Assembly (NCBI GenBank): GCA_025462885.1
Contig: JAOAPN010000012.1
Span: forward strand, 248,001-312,000
Direction: 5' to 3'
Source of the DNA: Acidobacteriaceae bacterium
Lineage (GTDB): Bacteria; Acidobacteriota; Terriglobia; Terriglobales; Acidobacteriaceae
DNA: 64,000 nt
This document shows positions 61,000 to 64,000 of this stretch, one piece after another (the first letter of the stretch is position 1; each line of letters starts with the position of its first letter). Below the pieces are notes generated by a model that saw only the letters and a list, made by a program, of their open reading frames with translations, was not told where the DNA came from and did not search any database. A program made the position numbers and the translations under genes.

Positions 61000-62181
61000 T
61001 CAAACAGAAGACCCTTGAGTAAGCGTGCTGCGGATATCTGTTCCCTTTATCAATCGTTTGCGAAGCCAACGATTGATCGGCTCTGAGTAGCCGCTTGCTG
61101 TGAGCTCTCCCAGCAAGCCAGCGAAGACAAGGACAGCGAGGAAGAGGAACGAAACAGCCCTGATCGGTTTACCGGCTGCGAGGAAAAAGTTGAAAAGTCC
61201 CAGGACAACAAAGACGTGGGTCAGATAGACCTCGTAGCTGCGCTGTCCTAGCCGGAGAAACAGCTTGAGAATGCGCGGAGCCTGCCACTGCGTCTGTGCT
61301 GCCGCCGCGATGAGCATACATGTGCCGATGGAGAGAATCGTCATACTCAATCCGTTGCGACCCAAGCCCCACTTGTAAGCCTGGATTGAGAATCCCAGGC
61401 TGAAGACAAGCAGTGCAAGTCCGAAGCTGCCGCAGATCCAGAGGACGGACCTTGGGAGACGATATCGAGCAAGCAGCAACGCCGTGAGGCATCCCATTGC
61501 GATGGCGTCCATGCCTCCCAGGTAGGAATATTCACGCCAGACCGGATTGTGGTTAAAGGCGACTGCGCGGGCGAATGGACCGACGATCACGAAGGCAAAG
61601 AGAAAAACAGCCAGGAATCGCGCGTCACGGAAGATCCGGCAGGCGAGGGGGAAGAACAGATAGAACATCTCTTCAACCGACAGCGACCATAGGATGTCCC
61701 AGCTTGGCGGCAGGTAGCCGCGACGCGCTTCCAGCAGGTTGATATGAAACGTAAGGGCCGCGAGGAGTGCGCGGGGCAATCCTCCCGTCTTCCCGGACAC
61801 CACGAAGCGAGGGACGTGTAAGAGATGGAGAGCGCATAAGACACCCAGAAGCAGCAGCAGCAGCGGTGCGATGCGGGCGAACCGAAGTTGGTAGAACCTG
61901 CGAACCTCGATACGTGCGAGCGAACCCCACCGTTGCAATGACGTGGAGGTAATCAGGAACCCCGAGATCGCGAAAAATATCTGGACGCCGAGCTGTCCAT
62001 TCCAAACCAGCGACGATACCAACTGCGCGGGCAGTCCCTTGGTGTAGGGGATCTTCGCTCCGAGGAGTTGCATATTGACGTGATTCATCAGGACGAAAAA
62101 GATAGCCAAACCACGCAGGAGATCGACGCCATCGAGTCGCATCCCAATCGTCCGGGGCTTGTTCCACCTATCTGCGGCCAT
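61000..62181 (-). CDS. acyltransferase family 3 (OafA/YrhL-type) membrane protein
   Basis: The product has 393 residues from ATG 62181; the frame extends into hemW but has no homology there, and an ATG at 62142 (MRLDGVDLLRG) is also possible. There are about ten hydrophobic segments. Family signatures are LDGVDLLRGLAIFFVLMNHV (the catalytic His in the MNHV region), the RRFYQLRFARIAPLLLL block and WSLSVEEMFYLFFPL. These enzymes transfer acetyl or other acyl groups to surface sugars such as O-antigen, peptidoglycan or exopolysaccharide. It starts 25 nt after the stop of hemW and is probably cotranscribed with it. Confidence 0.87.
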   Translation of the reverse strand: MAADRWNKPRTIGMRLDGVDLLRGLAIFFVLMNHVNMQLLGAKIPYTKGLPAQLVSSLVWNGQLGVQIFFAISGFLITSTSLQRWGSLARIEVRRFYQLRFARIAPLLLLLLGVLCALHLLHVPRFVVSGKTGGLPRALLAALTFHINLLEARRGYLPPSWDILWSLSVEEMFYLFFPLACRIFRDARFLAVFLFAFVIVGPFARAVAFNHNPVWREYSYLGGMDAIAMGCLTALLLARYRLPRSVLWICGSFGLALLVFSLGFSIQAYKWGLGRNGLSMTILSIGTCMLIAAAAQTQWQAPRILKLFLRLGQRSYEVYLTHVFVVLGLFNFFLAAGKPIRAVSFLFLAVLVFAGLLGELTASGYSEPINRWLRKRLIKGTDIRSTLTQGSSV

Positions 62182-62206
62182 ATCTGATTGTGCCTGTAAC
62201 GGACAC

Positions 62207-63469
62207 TCAGGCGGGAGTGGCGATGAGGAGACGGCTGAAGACCTCGTTGGATACCAGACGCCCATGGTCGGTCAGGGCGATCCGGTCCGCCGTGTGACGG
62301 AGCAGGCCGGCATCGCAGAGTTCTTCTATAGCGGGGAGTGCCTGTTCGACCAGGGTTTTGCCGAAGTGATCTCGAAGGGAGGCAAGGCTGACACCCTCGT
62401 TGAGACGGAGGCCGAGGAAGAGAGACTCTTCAAACGCCTCCGGCTCAGTAATGAGGTCTGCATCAGGAGTTGGAAGAGCTGGCGAGATCGGCGGGGCAGG
62501 TTCTTTGTAGAGAGGCAGGGACGCGGTTGCGAGATGGGCTTCAGAGTCAGAATCAGCAGAGTACAGATCGAGATCGCTGGTGTTGCAGAAACGCATCGCT
62601 CCGGTCGAGGTTGCGAGCATCGAGTGGGCGTCGAGACCGAAGCCCAGGTACGGATCGCGATGCCAGTACTTGATGTTGTGGCGCGAACGGTGGCCTGCGC
62701 GGGCGAAGTTGGAGATCTCGTACTGATGGATGCCGGCAGCGGAGAGGCGCTTGCAAGCGAGTTGATACCAGTCCGCGGCGTCGTCCTCGGAGGGCACGGT
62801 TGCGGCGCTGTAGCGGGTTCCGGCGGCTAGCATCTCGCGGCCGAGGCGGGAGTCTTCGTCGACCTCCAGCATGTAGAGGCTGATATGCGGTACGCCCGAT
62901 GCGATGGCCATGTCGAACGATTCGAGCCAGCTCTGCTCCGTCTGGTGGGGCAGGCCGACGATCAGGTCGAGGCTTAGATTTTCAATCCCGGCAGCGCGCA
63001 GACGGGTGATCTCGTCGAGGCACATCGCGCGGGTGTGGAGACGGCCGATGGCGGCGGACTCGCGATCGACGAAGGACTGGACGCCAAGGCTGACGCGATT
63101 GAGTCCCTGGCTGAGAAGTTCGGCCAGCGTAGCGTCGGAGAGCTGACCGGGAGCGCATTCCAACGTGATCTCGGCGGTCGGGCTGATGGCGAATTGTTCG
63201 CGGAGTGTCGTGAAAAACTGCCGCAGGTGCGAGGGCGATAGGAGGCTCGGCGTACCGCCACCGAAGTAGAGGGTGTCGACTTCAATTTTATTCGGAAGAA
63301 CTGCGCCAAGGTTCTGGGCAGTGATGGGGATGGCAGCTATCTCCTGGCAGAGGCGGTCGATATAGCGGTCCATGCGGCGCGGCGCAAAGGCTCCCGAGGC
63401 AAAGTTGCAGAAGGTGCACTTCGCCTTGCAGAACGGGACCGAGATGTAGATGCCGAGTGGAGTCGCCAT
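62207..63469 (-). CDS. hemW: HemW-like radical SAM protein (heme chaperone)
   Basis: The protein has 420 residues. The radical-SAM cluster motif is SVPFCKAKCTFCNFAS (CxxxCxxC) near residues 10-25, followed by TLYFGGGTPSLLSP, LGVQSFVDRES and LDLIVGLPHQTEQSWLESF. The C-terminal domain with YEISNFARAGHRSRHNIKYW fits HemW rather than HemN (HemN has an extra N-terminal Cys and length). HemW binds heme and hands it to respiratory enzymes; earlier annotations call it coproporphyrinogen III oxidase. The start is ATG 63469. Confidence 0.91.
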   Translation of the reverse strand: MATPLGIYISVPFCKAKCTFCNFASGAFAPRRMDRYIDRLCQEIAAIPITAQNLGAVLPNKIEVDTLYFGGGTPSLLSPSHLRQFFTTLREQFAISPTAEITLECAPGQLSDATLAELLSQGLNRVSLGVQSFVDRESAAIGRLHTRAMCLDEITRLRAAGIENLSLDLIVGLPHQTEQSWLESFDMAIASGVPHISLYMLEVDEDSRLGREMLAAGTRYSAATVPSEDDAADWYQLACKRLSAAGIHQYEISNFARAGHRSRHNIKYWHRDPYLGFGLDAHSMLATSTGAMRFCNTSDLDLYSADSDSEAHLATASLPLYKEPAPPISPALPTPDADLITEPEAFEESLFLGLRLNEGVSLASLRDHFGKTLVEQALPAIEELCDAGLLRHTADRIALTDHGRLVSNEVFSRLLIATPA

Positions 63470-63584
63470 GATTCGATGAGCCGGGAGTCGCGCTTCCCTG
63501 CTCTTCCGATTGTTTCATGGAGATTCGCTTCGCGGGTTGTATCCGACGGGCTGATAGCAGCGTCTGATAGGGGAGGTACGAAGC

Positions 63585-64000
63585 AATGAAGAAACTTTGG
63601 TCTGTGTGCATGGCGGTGGTATTCATTCTGGCTGGCTTGATTGCGGTTGGGCAGAGCCAGATGAACCGGCCGCGGACTCCGGTGCTGGTGGAGCTGTTTA
63701 CCTCGGAGGGATGTTCGAGCTGTCCTCCGGCGGATGCAATCCTCGCCAAACTGGAGCGAGATCAGCCCATCGCCGGCTCTGAGATCATCGTCCTGAGCGA
63801 GCATGTGGACTACTGGGATGGCCTCGGCTGGCACGACCGCTTCTCGTCCCACGCTCTGACGGAACGGCAGAACGCCTACGGTCAGCGCTTTGGGCTGGAG
63901 AGCGTCTATACGCCACAGATGGTGGTCGATGGCGTTTCGCAGTTTATTGGCAATGACGCGGGAAAGGCGCAGCGTGCTGCCGCTCAGGCGGGACAGACGG
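63585..64000 (+). CDS. DUF1223 family secreted protein, N-terminal part (continues beyond window)
   Basis: The frame from ATG 63585 (GGGAGG about 9 nt upstream) is open to the end of the window, 138 residues. A signal peptide (MKKLWSVCMAVVFILAGLIA) is followed by PVLVELFTSEGCSSCPPADA, a thioredoxin-like block with the CSSC pair, LSEHVDYWDGLGWHDRFSS and YTPQMVVDGVSQFIGND. These are the conserved regions of DUF1223, a thioredoxin-fold family of unknown activity. It is divergent from hemW, with 115 nt between. The 3' end is not visible. Confidence 0.87.

Overview
The window is a gene-dense stretch of a bacterial chromosome, with about 53 protein genes and no recognisable rRNA, tRNA, CRISPR array or complete insertion sequence. 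The gene content points to Acidobacteriota, class Terriglobia (Granulicella/Edaphobacter/Terriglobus-like): a TonB-dependent Oar-type receptor end, a carboxypeptidase-regulatory-like domain protein, LPS heptose genes, LolA, DUF2252, DUF4254 and short dispersed intergenic repeats. This placement is inferred from gene families, not from a database search.

Layout. 0-8.3 kb (+): end of a TonB-dependent receptor, a DUF2891 protein, a very long secreted M14 carboxypeptidase and an MFS transporter, probably a peptide or polymer uptake locus. 8.4-13.4 kb (-): heptosyltransferase-like GT9, hldE, hldD and an ATP-grasp gene broken by (or recoded at) a CTT TGA site; a DUF4254 gene diverges from them. 14-22.4 kb: TPR protein, YvcK, GNAT acetyltransferase, RlmN with an acidic insert, M16 peptidase, a prepilin and LolA. 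22.4-28.1 kb: an accessory block with a CotH-type lipoprotein, a Tat-exported metallophosphoesterase, a hydrolase and unknown secreted proteins. A second copy of the lolA 3' end lies inside it, and its first part has reversed strand composition. 28.2-38.3 kb: HAD phosphatase, NUDIX, an Nramp-related transporter beside a soluble MgtE-like sensor, an anti-sigma/STAS pair, LemA and TPM proteins, DUF4142 and oligopeptidase B. 38.4-50.4 kb: ABC exporter, DUF2252, a SCO/CusF-like copper protein and an AddB/AddA-like nuclease-helicase pair. 50.4-57.3 kb (-): a complete phosphate system in the order phoB, phoR, pstS, pstC, pstA, pstB, phoU. 57.4-64 kb: a response regulator with a frameshifted CHASE3 histidine kinase, threonine aldolase, acyltransferase, HemW and the start of a DUF1223 protein.

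Features that need explanation: the CTT TGA break in the ATP-grasp gene, the duplicated lolA tail with the reversed-composition cassette, the Nramp/MgtE-sensor pair, a five-copy repeat family sitting mostly at convergent gene ends, and a switch of the + strand from C-rich to G-rich near 33-34.5 kb. I found no single locus that is clearly a new defence or mobile system; the Nramp/MgtE-sensor pair and the cassette behind lolA are the best candidates for undescribed biology.
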